From CAKZQX01 sp034435975 (lineage in GTDB: Bacteria > Chloroflexota > Chloroflexia > Chloroflexales > Chloroflexaceae): a stretch of DNA of 64,000 nucleotides. Below are positions 27,466 to 36,208 of the stretch, piece by piece (position 1 is the stretch's first letter; each line of letters starts with the position of its first letter). The DNA is taken from assembly GCA_034435975.1 (NCBI GenBank), contig DAOTWD010000042.1, forward strand, positions 38,098-102,097. The letters run 5' to 3'. The translations under genes were made by a program, and so were the position numbers. Under the pieces are notes generated by a model. The model saw only the letters and a program-made list of their open reading frames with translations, had not been told where the DNA came from and ran no database searches.

Positions 27466-28158
27466 CTAATCGAGTATCTGCTCCATCATAACTGACGTGA
27501 AATCAAACCCGCTGACACCCGTCAGCCCGGAACTAACCCCATATGCTGTCAGAAAATATCGCCCATCAACCGTCAGTTGCTCCGGACACAGGTTGTACAC
27601 AAAGGTACCTCGTCGGTTGGTTATCGTTGTTCCCAGGCTTACCCCATACCCATCAGGCACCCATAACCATAGCGCGACCATCTCTGCGGGCCGATAGCCA
27701 GAGCCACGTACAACAAAACAGGGTTGCTGCTTATGATGTGGATACACCACCACCTGGATACCCGCACTCGAAACCGTTCTCTGTCCTGGAACTAGCACAA
27801 ATGCGACGGTCTCAACCCGGTTACTCATGCGACCCTGGGCATTAAAGTAGTAGACACCAGTCTCAGCCGTAGAGGCGAATTCGACGAGATACTCAAGGCC
27901 CCCCTGTGCGTCTGTCAGCACTTCATCAAGATAGACAATGTCATAGTCAGGCAAAGTTTGCCACAAACTCACAAACTCGTTTGGTAAAAACCCTTCCAAC
28001 TGGATTTGCACAGTACTACCCTGAGGAGCAACATCAGGCACAACAATCATAGACACTTCCTGGGCACGAACCATCGTCCCGGTTAGTCCCAGAAGTCCAG
28101 GAACGAACACAAACAACCACAACGACATAAACAGAGACAAACGGCTCATTCTTTTCAT
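27466..28158 (-). CDS. secreted protein of unknown function, two Ig-like repeats
   Basis: 230 aa with a signal peptide (charged MKRMSR, hydrophobic core to about residue 30, cleavage near VRAQE). The mature part shows two related beta-rich halves: VQIQLEGFLPNEFVSLWQTL with an AQGG turn, and FVVRGSGYRPAEMVALWLWV with a NRRG turn, each followed by a GVYYFNAQG/GRYFLTAYG strand. This looks like an internal duplication of an Ig-like or CARDB-type domain. No catalytic motif is seen. It follows the GNAT gene by 14 bp. Confidence 0.75.
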   Translation of the reverse strand: MKRMSRLSLFMSLWLFVFVPGLLGLTGTMVRAQEVSMIVVPDVAPQGSTVQIQLEGFLPNEFVSLWQTLPDYDIVYLDEVLTDAQGGLEYLVEFASTAETGVYYFNAQGRMSNRVETVAFVLVPGQRTVSSAGIQVVVYPHHKQQPCFVVRGSGYRPAEMVALWLWVPDGYGVSLGTTITNRRGTFVYNLCPEQLTVDGRYFLTAYGVSSGLTGVSGFDFTSVMMEQILD

Positions 28159-28172
28159 AATCGTGCCTCAAA

Positions 28173-28826
28173 CTACACAAGCTGTTTGCGCATGTAGATC
28201 CATTCCCGATGCCCAAAAATCAATCGGGTTAACCACGATCGTCGTACATGCCTTTCAAGAAAACCCTGGCGGTGGTACAGGGCGAGCGCTCCGGTATTAG
28301 CGCTACTCACATAGAGACCGAGGTACTCTTTCCGTCGTAACCGCGCCTCCTCTTCGGCCCGCTTCAATAATGCGCTGGCAATCCCATGGCGGCGAAACGG
28401 GCATAGCACAGCCACATCTGTAATAAAGCCTTCACTGCGCCCGATACGATGATCGAGGAGTGAGAGCGCAAATATTGAACGAACCGCACCCCATAAACCC
28501 AGCACCTGGTGAAATGCCAGTTCAGTGGCACCTGAGTCATCATACGCCATTTCCCAGGTACGCAGCGTAATGGTACCGATAATTGCTCCCTGAAATTCGG
28601 CCACAAACATCCCCCGCAATGCCAGACTGCCCTGACGACGCCATGAGGCCTCCAGAGCAGCGATACCACGTGCAGCATTATCGGCACCAAACGCACCACC
28701 AAACTTATCCGCAAAGGCCTCACCGTGCAGGGTGAGTATCGGCGTAATGTCATCCAGGCATGCCAGGCGAATACACAGGTCAGAGAGTTCCAATATTTCT
28801 GGAGCAGAAGAGATAGTGGTACTCAC
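28173..28826 (-). CDS. GNAT family N-acetyltransferase
   Basis: 217 aa. The acetyl-CoA-binding core is visible: FVAEFQGAIIGTITL (beta4), ITDVAVLCPFRRHGIASALL (motif A with the R-x-x-G-x-A loop), and GLYVSSANTGALALYHRQGF (beta5-alpha4, characteristic of RimI-like enzymes). The substrate is unknown. It heads a minus-strand run: secreted protein, receiver and HAD phosphatase. Confidence 0.88.
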   Translation of the reverse strand: MSTTISSAPEILELSDLCIRLACLDDITPILTLHGEAFADKFGGAFGADNAARGIAALEASWRRQGSLALRGMFVAEFQGAIIGTITLRTWEMAYDDSGATELAFHQVLGLWGAVRSIFALSLLDHRIGRSEGFITDVAVLCPFRRHGIASALLKRAEEEARLRRKEYLGLYVSSANTGALALYHRQGFLERHVRRSWLTRLIFGHREWIYMRKQLV

Positions 28827-29061
28827 AACATCATCACTTCGTTGCTGTTAACGGTATCGTTATTCCTACAATGTTAGGAATGATACCTGCCACGTAGCTC
28901 GTGACCATCACGGACACGTGTCAGAGAGTGACACACACAACGTTTTTTGTGCCAGAAACGCAACGATTCTTCGGGATCCGGGGCCTCAGAATCCCTCGCC
29001 GAAAGGATTCGTTGATGCATATTAGGGGAGGCTATCTGACCATATCACTGCCTGACCTCTG

Positions 29062-29223
29062 TCACTGAGCCGTAAGTTCAGCCACCCGTCGATCCAGGCG
29101 AGTTGATATATCCCGATACATATCGCCGCGCATCTGAGCGGCACGCAACCGTCGCCGTAAATCGGTAATCCATATGATTGCCGCCAGAAGGAGCATGGTG
29201 AGTAAAAAAGTCAGTTTGTTCAT
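29062..29223 (-). CDS. small single-pass membrane protein, 53 aa
   Basis: Short gene reading MNKLTFLLTMLLLAAIIWIT followed by a strongly basic, helical tail rich in Arg (DLRRRLRAAQMRGDMYRD) and ending ELTAQ. One membrane helix at about residues 4-20 leaves the tail in the cytoplasm by the positive-inside rule. GGAGA lies seven bases before the ATG. The frame fills a gap otherwise empty between the GNAT gene and the next plus-strand gene. The tail could be a coiled coil. No family is recognised; codon use and ribosome site support a real gene. Confidence 0.65.
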   Translation of the reverse strand: MNKLTFLLTMLLLAAIIWITDLRRRLRAAQMRGDMYRDISTRLDRRVAELTAQ

Positions 29224-29626
29224 CACATCTTCTCCACTCTAGAGTATTATGTGTACTTGCATTCTAGCGCAGACCATCCGATCCTTCAAGTGCATGTCAT
29301 GTATGGTACGGATTGTAGCGCCTGTCTGTAAGCAATCCTCCCGGAAGCCGGTCTTCAGACACGACGATACCTCACTTTCCCCTCAGAGGGAGCCTTTGAG
29401 GTACAGTCTCTAACACTGTACTAACAACCTGTTAATGTTTCGACTCATACACCTCTGCTATGCTATAACCATAGCACAATCAGAATGATGTCTATGCCAT
29501 TGTAGATGCACATGGATGGTATTATAACGAGCCATCTCCTGGAAAGGGAATGTGCGCGAGGGCTGCAGGCCCCTGCACCCCTGCCGAGATGAATCTTGTT
29601 GGAGTATTTACGGAAGGAGTAAGACT
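29224..29626. other. intergenic region between divergent small membrane protein genes
   Basis: No gene seen. A palindrome TGCTATGCTATAACCATAGC begins at 29457 and overlaps a possible -10 for the plus-strand gene. A GC-rich imperfect palindrome (GGGCTGCAGGCCCCTGC) lies near 29561. 28827-29061 on the other side of the small gene holds nothing recognisable. Confidence 0.45.
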
Positions 29627-30010
29627 ATGACACACGTTTTCCCGACTCATCGCCAGGCCTGGATCGCCCTGTTGAGCCTGTTCACAATAATCACCATCAG
29701 CCTTTTGATCGTGTCGAACCAGTCGCTGATAGGTCTCCTGGTCGTGCTGCTCAGTATACTGGCGCTGACCACGCTATATCGCCAGTCCATCAGCTCCACT
29801 TCAACCGGCACAGGCGCAGCAGTGCAATCAGGTGTGTGGCAATATAATCCCCAGGAGCCAGTACTGCTGACCAGTGCCGTTACGGTGGATGGAGAGACCC
29901 ACACCGCTCGCGTGGTACCCCTGGAACAACGTGAAGGACATCAACTGCTGCTAACCATCGATGGCTATCTGGTAATCGATCGTTCCGGGCGAGTCATTCA
30001 CAAGTTGTGA
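29627..30010 (+). CDS. small membrane protein of unknown function
   Basis: 127 aa from ATG 29627, with AAGGAG seven bases upstream. Two hydrophobic segments (about 11-28 and 32-49) are joined by a short loop. A soluble C-terminal part of about 75 residues looks like a small beta domain (VLLTSAVTVDGETHTARVVP, LLLTIDGYLVIDRSGRVIHKL). No known family is recognised. It lies directly upstream of the carB promoter. Confidence 0.7.
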   Translation: MTHVFPTHRQAWIALLSLFTIITISLLIVSNQSLIGLLVVLLSILALTTLYRQSISSTSTGTGAAVQSGVWQYNPQEPVLLTSAVTVDGETHTARVVPLEQREGHQLLLTIDGYLVIDRSGRVIHKL

Positions 30011-30022
30011 GCCACCCCATGT

Positions 30023-30130
30023 TATAATGCGTTGCACACAACCCTGTGCCTTTCGGAACGATTGTTGATTATCTATGGCCCGTGGTTGTTCACCATGGGC
30101 TACTCGCTATCAGGAGTAGAAGCAAAAACA
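30023..30130 (+). promoter_or_regulatory. carB -10 box and leader hairpins
   Basis: TATAAT at 30023-30028, with a palindrome CACAAGTTGTG at 29999-30009 in the -35 region. The ~95-nt leader can form a 9-bp hairpin (GCCCGTGGT / ACCATGGGC) and a CTACT/AGTAG hairpin close to the ribosome site, which might modulate translation. Confidence 0.4.
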
Positions 30131-33100
30131 ATGCCCAGGCGCACTGATATTCGGACTATTTTGATCATTGGCTCTGGCCCGATCGTTATAGGTCAGGCCT
30201 GTGAATTTGACTATTCTGGTGCCCAGGCGTGCAAAGCGCTCCGCGAGGAGGGCTACCGTGTGGTGCTGGTAAACTCCAACCCGGCCACCATTATGACCGA
30301 TCCCGGCCTGGCAGATGCCACCTATATTGAACCGCTCACGGTAGATATCCTGGATCGCATTATTGCTAAAGAGCGCCCCGATGCCGTGCTACCTACGGTA
30401 GGGGGCCAGACGGCGTTGAACCTGGCAGTGGCACTGGATGCAGCAGGTGTGCTGGAACGGTATGGAGTGGAACTGATCGGTGCATCGGTCGAAGCCGTCC
30501 AGATTGCCGAAGACCGGCAGCGCTTCAAAAACAAAATGATCGAGATCGGTCTAGAAGTACCCCGGAGTGGTATCGCCCATTCTCTCGACGAAGCCCAGGC
30601 GGTGGTTGCCACTACCGGCTTTCCCGCTATCATCCGCCCCTCGTTTACACTGGGCGGCGAGGGTGGCGGAGTTGCCTATAATGTTGAAGACTTCCGCACC
30701 ATCGTTGAGAGTGGCCTGGATGCATCACCCGTTCGCCAGATCTTGATCGAAGAGAGTGTATTGGGTTGGAAGGAATTTGAGCTTGAGGTCATGCGTGATC
30801 ACGCCGACAATGGCGTCATTATTTGCAGCATCGAGAACATTGACCCAATGGGCGTGCATACCGGCGATAGTGTTACCGTCGCCCCTGCCATGACTCTGAC
30901 CGACCGCGAGTATCAGTGTATGCGCGATATGGGCCTGGCTGTTCTGCGGGCGGTTGGTGTCGAAACCGGCGGTAGTAACGTACAGTTTGCCGTGCATCCC
31001 CAGGATGGACGCATGTATGTGATCGAAATGAACCCGCGCGTAAGCCGCAGTAGCGCGCTGGCCAGCAAGGCTACCGGCTTTCCGATTGCCAAGATTGCCG
31101 CCAAACTCGCCGTGGGCTATACGTTGGATGAACTACCTAACGATATTACACGCGAGACCCCGGCCAGTTTTGAGCCAACCCTCGACTATGTGGTTGTCAA
31201 GATTCCACGTTGGGCCTTTGAGAAGTTCCCCCAGGCCGATCCGACACTCAGCACACAGATGAAGAGCGTCGGTGAAGTTATGGCAATCGGGCGCACCTTC
31301 CCCGAAGCCTGGCAAAAAGCCTGGCGATCACTTGAACAGGGCTACACCGGGTGGGGCGCAGATGGCAAGGAGCCGATTGAGCCGGAGTGCCTGCGCAAAC
31401 GGTTGATTACTCCGCATCCTGAACGATATTTCTATGTGCGCTACGCTTTACAGAGCGGTATGAGTGTTGACCAGGTTGCTGCCCTGACCCACATCGATCC
31501 CTGGTTCCTGCATCAGTTTGAGCGTATTCTCAACCTGGAAGGCAAGATCCGTGCCTTTACCCTCAACACGATACCTGACGATCTGCTACGGCAGGCCAAG
31601 CGTATGGGCTATAGCGATGCCCAGCTGGCCTATCTGCTGCACGTTCCCCATACGATTCAGGGCGGGGCATTGTCATCCATACCACCTGGCCCATGGATCC
31701 CTGAACTGGCAGTACGCGCCAGACGCAAGGAACTGGGCATTCTGCCTACTTTTCATTGTGTTGATACCTGTGCCGCCGAGTTTCCGGCTTTTACACCCTA
31801 TCTTTACTCATCATACGAGAGCGAAGACGAAGCTGCCCCCTCTGACCGCCCAAAAGTGATTATCCTGGGGAGCGGCCCGAACCGCATTGGCCAGGGTATT
31901 GAATTTGATTACTGCTGCTGTCACGCTGTCTTTGGATTGCGTGCAATGGGCTATGAGACCATCATGGTCAACTGCAATCCCGAAACCGTCTCAACCGACT
32001 ATGACACGGCCGATCGGCTCTATTTTGAGCCGCTGACACTGGAGAATGTACTGAACATTGTCGATATCGAACGTCCAACGGGTGTGCTGGTACAATTTGG
32101 TGGCCAGACACCCCTCAAGCTGGCTCGCGGATTAGAGGCCGCCGGAGTGCCGATCTGGGGCACCTCGCCCGATGCCATCGATCTGGCTGAGGATCGCGAT
32201 CGCTTCAGTGCCTTGCTCGACCATCTGGGTATTCCAACACCAGAGCATGGAAGTGCCACTTCCTGGGAAGAGGCACGGGTGGTGGCCAGGCATATTGGCT
32301 ACCCGGTGGTGGTACGTCCATCCTACGTCCTGGGTGGGCGTGCAATGGCGATCGTCTATGATGACCAGAGCCTGGAACGGTATATGCGTGAAGCAGTTGA
32401 CGCCTCACCAGAACATCCAGTACTGATCGACCGCTTTCTTGAAGATGCTTTCGAGATGGATGTAGATGCCGTTAGTGATGGTGACACCGTGGTCATTGCA
32501 GGCATTATGGAGCAGATCGAACTGGCGGGTGTGCATAGTGGCGATAGCGCCTGCGTCATCCCACCCTATATGGTTCCACCTCAGCATGTTCAGACGATGC
32601 GTGATTACACGGTTCGCCTGGCCCAGGCACTGGGTGTCGTTGGATTGCTGAATATCCAATACGCCATGCAGGAAGGTATCGTCTATGTACTGGAGGTTAA
32701 TCCGCGCGCCAGTCGCACTATCCCCTTTGTGGCCAAAGCTACTGGCATTCCCTGGGCTCAGATTGCCGTGCAGGCAGCCGCCGGTGCGCCGTTGCAATTG
32801 ACCGACACAACCTTGAATGCCGGCTCAGAACGATACAGCCTGAAAACAGCATCGCGCAATGTACAGGCACCTCTCTATCATGTCAAAGAAGTGGTGTTGC
32901 CCTGGGCACGGTTTCCAGGAATGGATATACTGCTAGGGCCGGAAATGCGCTCTACTGGCGAAGCAATGGGCAGCGGAACGACCTTCGGTGAGGCTTTTGC
33001 TAAAGCCCAGCTCGGCTGTCATCATAAACTACCCACCAGTGGCAGTGCGTTTCTCAGCGTAAACGACCGCGACAAGGCCAATCTCATTCCTATCGCTCGC

Positions 33101-33430
33101 GATCTGGCTGAACTGGGCTTCATCTTGCTGGCAACCGCCGGAACTGCCGCCGCGCTGCAAGCGGCCGGTCTGCCCGTAACCCAGATCTACAAGGTCAACG
33201 AGGGCCGTCCCAATGTAGTAGATTACATCAAGAACCATCAGATCGCGTTGATCATCAATACCCCCCTGGGCAAAACCAGCTTCTTTGACGAGCGCTCGAT
33301 TCGGCGGGCAGCCATCACCCACAGTGTACCTACCCTCACGACACTCTCCGGTGCCGCCGCTGCAGTCCAGGCCATCCATGCTCTGCGCAATGGTGGCTGG
33401 ACGGTGCAGAGCTTGCAGGAGCGAATGTGA
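30131..33430 (+). CDS. carB: carbamoyl-phosphate synthase, large subunit
   Basis: 1099-aa subunit that makes carbamoyl phosphate from bicarbonate, ammonia (from CarA) and two ATP, for arginine and pyrimidines. Two homologous halves are visible: each starts with IIGSGP/ILGSGPNRIGQ and has an ATP-grasp domain (IRPSFTLGGEGGG; VRPSYVLGGRAM) and EMNPRVSRSSALASKATG / EVNPRASRTIPFVAKATG. An oligomerisation domain lies between them. The C-terminal ~140 residues are the MGS-like allosteric domain (ATAGTAAALQAAG, INTPLGK). No carA adjoins it. Start 30131 (MPRRTDIRTILIIGSG) matches family length; upstream frames to 30032 would fall in the leader. Confidence 0.97.
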   Translation: MPRRTDIRTILIIGSGPIVIGQACEFDYSGAQACKALREEGYRVVLVNSNPATIMTDPGLADATYIEPLTVDILDRIIAKERPDAVLPTVGGQTALNLAVALDAAGVLERYGVELIGASVEAVQIAEDRQRFKNKMIEIGLEVPRSGIAHSLDEAQAVVATTGFPAIIRPSFTLGGEGGGVAYNVEDFRTIVESGLDASPVRQILIEESVLGWKEFELEVMRDHADNGVIICSIENIDPMGVHTGDSVTVAPAMTLTDREYQCMRDMGLAVLRAVGVETGGSNVQFAVHPQDGRMYVIEMNPRVSRSSALASKATGFPIAKIAAKLAVGYTLDELPNDITRETPASFEPTLDYVVVKIPRWAFEKFPQADPTLSTQMKSVGEVMAIGRTFPEAWQKAWRSLEQGYTGWGADGKEPIEPECLRKRLITPHPERYFYVRYALQSGMSVDQVAALTHIDPWFLHQFERILNLEGKIRAFTLNTIPDDLLRQAKRMGYSDAQLAYLLHVPHTIQGGALSSIPPGPWIPELAVRARRKELGILPTFHCVDTCAAEFPAFTPYLYSSYESEDEAAPSDRPKVIILGSGPNRIGQGIEFDYCCCHAVFGLRAMGYETIMVNCNPETVSTDYDTADRLYFEPLTLENVLNIVDIERPTGVLVQFGGQTPLKLARGLEAAGVPIWGTSPDAIDLAEDRDRFSALLDHLGIPTPEHGSATSWEEARVVARHIGYPVVVRPSYVLGGRAMAIVYDDQSLERYMREAVDASPEHPVLIDRFLEDAFEMDVDAVSDGDTVVIAGIMEQIELAGVHSGDSACVIPPYMVPPQHVQTMRDYTVRLAQALGVVGLLNIQYAMQEGIVYVLEVNPRASRTIPFVAKATGIPWAQIAVQAAAGAPLQLTDTTLNAGSERYSLKTASRNVQAPLYHVKEVVLPWARFPGMDILLGPEMRSTGEAMGSGTTFGEAFAKAQLGCHHKLPTSGSAFLSVNDRDKANLIPIARDLAELGFILLATAGTAAALQAAGLPVTQIYKVNEGRPNVVDYIKNHQIALIINTPLGKTSFFDERSIRRAAITHSVPTLTTLSGAAAAVQAIHALRNGGWTVQSLQERM

Positions 33431-33476
33431 CGGCTCCCAGGGGGAAAGCACCGGGGATTTCGGAGACTGCCGCAGT
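33426..33476 (+). other. conserved intergenic motif, copy B
   Basis: Begins in the last carB codon and overlaps its stop. It shares TGTGACGGCTC, CAGGG, AAGCACC, TCGG and ACTGCCGC, in order, with the sequence after rmlA (5794-5845). AAGCAC (33446-33451) can pair with GTGCTT (33475-33480) here, though not in copy A. Possible RNA element or repeat. Confidence 0.4.
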
Positions 33477-33523
33477 GCTTCATAACCGATGTAGACTTAC
33501 CAGATAAAAATTTTATCATCTAG

Positions 33524-33553
33524 TTGCCAGGATTGCTGTTCTTCGGGTATACT
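33524..33553 (+). promoter_or_regulatory. putative promoter of the glucosaminidase gene
   Basis: TTGCCA at 33524-33529, an 18-bp spacer and TATACT at 33548-33553, 36 bp before the start. An AT hairpin (GATAAAA/TTTTATC, 33503-33517) just before it may end the carB transcript. Confidence 0.4.
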
Positions 33554-33588
33554 AGCTGACAGTAGCCTGATATTTCAGCCATTATCGA

Positions 33589-35037
33589 ATGACACGGAAA
33601 TCCGCGCCAGAAGATCAACCCACCACCACCTATCATCTCTCACCATTATTGCCACGACTGTGGTCGGCATTGCGTCGTCGCTGGTTGCCGATCACAGTGA
33701 TATTTACGCTATTTCTGGGGTTGCTTTTGATCAGCAGCAAACCAGGCGGCAACAACCTCGCAGACACAGACCTGTTCTCCGCCCGCATATCCACACCCAC
33801 CCTGGAGATCCAACCGATCTCTGTTGCCGCTGCTCTGGAACAGTATCCCCCCGATCCGCCATTCAACCCGCCAGGAGATCGATTCGCCAGTCCAACCAGC
33901 TCAGCCTCTGGTACTGCAACACACATCAAACCAACAACGGCTCGACCAACCTCGATCACCAGATCCCGAACAACCAGATCCCGAACAACTCCAACCAGTA
34001 CCACAACTACGACACCAACCCCCACTGCGCTCAATCTGGGCCTACCACCCCGCGATCAGTGGACAGATGTACGGGGCAAACCCTCACTCAGCGCCGAAAG
34101 AATCGACGCAATTCTGGCTTCCTACGGCTCGCCCGCAGTGGGTACCGGCACAATCTGGGTTGAGCTCAGTCACCGTTATGGCATCGATAATGCCGTAGGC
34201 CTGGCCTTTTTTATTCATGAAAGCTCGGCCGGCACCGATCCGAACTGGTCAGGCAATAAGCGCGATGGCACCAGTACCTACAACATCGGCAATATTGAAT
34301 GCGCCGGTTATCCGCGCTGCTACGGGCGCTGGCGTGACTATGAGTCCTGGGAAGAGGGCATTGAGGATTGGTATCGGCTCATTGCCTTGACCTATGTACA
34401 GAAGTGGGGGTTGACCACCGTTGAAGAAATTTTACCGGTCTATGCACCCGAATTTGAAAATGATGTGGCCATGTATGTTGCCATGACCCTGCGCCGGATC
34501 GGGCAATTCCGCAACATCCCCACCGAACTGTGGCCACCCATCCCCACCCCACGTCCAACCATGACCCCAACACCATCATCCACACCCAGCGTAACACCCA
34601 CTGAAATACCGCCCGTCGCTGGTGCACAACGCATGCCTAACCTGGTTGGCCTTGATCTAGAAGAAGCCCTTTTCCTCCTTCAGGAACTGGGCATCGTCGT
34701 TGACATCGTTGACATGCAATTGCGCGAACACATTCCCGATCTGTTTGACCAGGTACCGGAACGTACTATCGTCAGCACCTCGCCCCAGGCTGATGCCTGG
34801 GTTCTGCCTGACGACGAGGTTATCCTGGGCGTACGTGCGCCAGACCAGTGGCCACCCCCAACACCAACGCCTGTTACAGACAACAGCATAGATCCCCAAC
34901 CAGGATGGCGACCAGGACGAGGTATGCCCTCGCCAGAGCCAGAACCACAACCGGAGCCAGGTTCACTCGACCTTGAACTTACGCCAACGCCGGTGACAAT
35001 CGAAGCGGAGGTTGATCATCTACCGCCACAGGAATAG
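33589..35037 (+). CDS. membrane-anchored glucosaminidase-PASTA protein
   Basis: 482-aa wall protein. A single membrane segment at about residues 33-50 anchors it, followed by a Pro/Thr/Ser linker. Residues about 165-310 resemble the mannosyl-glycoprotein endo-beta-N-acetylglucosaminidase (GH73-like) fold: SAERIDAILASYGSPAVG, AFFIHESSAGT with a candidate catalytic Glu, and YNIGNIECAGYPRCYGRWRDY. A PASTA domain (MPNLVGLDLEEALFLLQELG) follows, and a Pro-rich tail. PASTA domains bind uncrosslinked peptidoglycan, so a role in wall cleavage is likely. It combines two modules usually seen apart. Confidence 0.8.
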   Translation: MTRKSAPEDQPTTTYHLSPLLPRLWSALRRRWLPITVIFTLFLGLLLISSKPGGNNLADTDLFSARISTPTLEIQPISVAAALEQYPPDPPFNPPGDRFASPTSSASGTATHIKPTTARPTSITRSRTTRSRTTPTSTTTTTPTPTALNLGLPPRDQWTDVRGKPSLSAERIDAILASYGSPAVGTGTIWVELSHRYGIDNAVGLAFFIHESSAGTDPNWSGNKRDGTSTYNIGNIECAGYPRCYGRWRDYESWEEGIEDWYRLIALTYVQKWGLTTVEEILPVYAPEFENDVAMYVAMTLRRIGQFRNIPTELWPPIPTPRPTMTPTPSSTPSVTPTEIPPVAGAQRMPNLVGLDLEEALFLLQELGIVVDIVDMQLREHIPDLFDQVPERTIVSTSPQADAWVLPDDEVILGVRAPDQWPPPTPTPVTDNSIDPQPGWRPGRGMPSPEPEPQPEPGSLDLELTPTPVTIEAEVDHLPPQE

Positions 35038-35268
35038 GTGGTCAGATCTCTACCCTTTCCCCTTTACATCTCGGCTCATCGTTCCCACAGACGAGGAGGA
35101 GAGTGAACCCTACCACTGCATCGCTCCTATGGTAGACACACGCAATCTCCATGTTCCATCTTGACGTATACTTGTCCACCATGTTAAGATGGTGATAGAC
35201 TGATACCAGTTCATCTCGTCATTGGGGCGAGTCAGATATGCGGACCGCGCCCTATGAAAGGCCATCTG

Positions 35269-35820
35269 ATGATACGTGTAACTATTGACAGCATTCGCGT
35301 CAGTCTGCTCACCCAACATCGTGTTGTGGTACTACGTGAAACTGATAGCAGACGTTACCTTCCAATCTGGATCGGGCCTTTTGAGGCTGATGCGATTGCA
35401 ATGGCAATCCAGGGTCATGAGCCGCAAAGACCATTAACCCATGATTTGCTCAAGACAACCATCGGTGATCTGGGAGGCACAGTCACCCATATCATTGTTA
35501 ATGATATTCATGACAACACCTTCTTTGCACGCATTGTGATTGAGCAACGTGGGCAGATTGTAGAAATTGATGCCCGTCCAAGTGATGCGATTGCGCTTGC
35601 TGTGAGAACCGAAGTTCCTATTTATGTTGAACCCCATGTGTTAGATCAAGCCGGAGTGTTGTTTGATGAAGATGAGCAATCTATTCCTGAACCCTCTTCC
35701 TCGTCCTCAGAAGAGGCTGAACCTGAAATGAATGACGAGTCGCTTTCAATATTCAGGGATTTCATTAACAAGCTCGATTTTCCCGATCCAGATGAGGGTA
35801 GTCGCGAAAAGAGAGAATAA
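35269..35820 (+). CDS. bifunctional nuclease (BFN/DUF151) family protein
   Basis: 183 aa. The BFN domain is clear: RYLPIWIGPFEADAIAMAIQG, RPLTHDLLKTTIGDLGG, and EIDARPSDAIALAVRTEVPIY. An acidic linker (PEPSSSSSEEAEPE) leads to a C-terminal helix, FRDFINKLDFPDPDE. In plants BFN proteins have nuclease activity; the bacterial role is poorly known, and structures show a small homotrimer-type fold. ATG 35269 has AAGG seven bases upstream and is preferred over ATG 35254. Confidence 0.9.
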   Translation: MIRVTIDSIRVSLLTQHRVVVLRETDSRRYLPIWIGPFEADAIAMAIQGHEPQRPLTHDLLKTTIGDLGGTVTHIIVNDIHDNTFFARIVIEQRGQIVEIDARPSDAIALAVRTEVPIYVEPHVLDQAGVLFDEDEQSIPEPSSSSSEEAEPEMNDESLSIFRDFINKLDFPDPDEGSREKRE

Positions 35821-35842
35821 AGCACATTCAGAACACTATACA

Positions 35843-35876
35843 GAAGCAGGCGATACGAAGCATGTACGCCTGCTTT
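35843..35876 (+). terminator. intrinsic terminator-like hairpin
   Basis: GAAGCAGGCG (35843-35852) pairs with CGCCTGCTTT (35867-35876), ten pairs with one wobble, followed by a weak T-rich stretch, 23 bp after the BFN gene stop. Confidence 0.55.
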
Positions 35877-35915
35877 CTGTCAGAAACACCGATCGGGTTC
35901 CGGTGTATGCCGGGC

Positions 35916-36146
35916 CTATGGTGTGACAAACAGCACAGTACCACTACCGTACTGCTCTCGATTTTCTGCCATGCTCTCGGTGTTCCAATGTACGCAAAAG
36001 TGCGTCGTGTCTCCCTCTTGCCAGTGTCAGGTCATGGTTGACGGCCCCGCATTCGTTACAGGTCTTGTTGGAGGGATAAAACAGATCTACCCGGACTACA
36101 CCTGCTGCGCCTTGTAGCCAGGCTGCCGCACGATTTCACTGAATGT
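35916..36146 (-). pseudogene. tnpB remnant (IS200/IS605-type), zinc-ribbon end
   Basis: Decayed C-terminal part of a TnpB-type RNA-guided nuclease. One frame reads DLFYPSNKTCNECGAVNHDL, the classic F-Y-P-S-x-K-T-C-x2-C-G zinc ribbon. Upstream in another frame, FSEIVRQPGYKAQQV matches the preceding YKA helix region. Downstream a third frame, THFCVHWNTESMAENREQYG, matches the second ribbon half and end, and stops at 35916. At least two frameshifts and lost cysteines make it inactive. No tnpA or left end is seen. Confidence 0.75.
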
Positions 36147-36208
36147 GGTTGGGTACGAGCACCATAAAGCCTCTGCTCCCTGCCTAAGCCAACGTCCCCC
36201 TGAACAGA

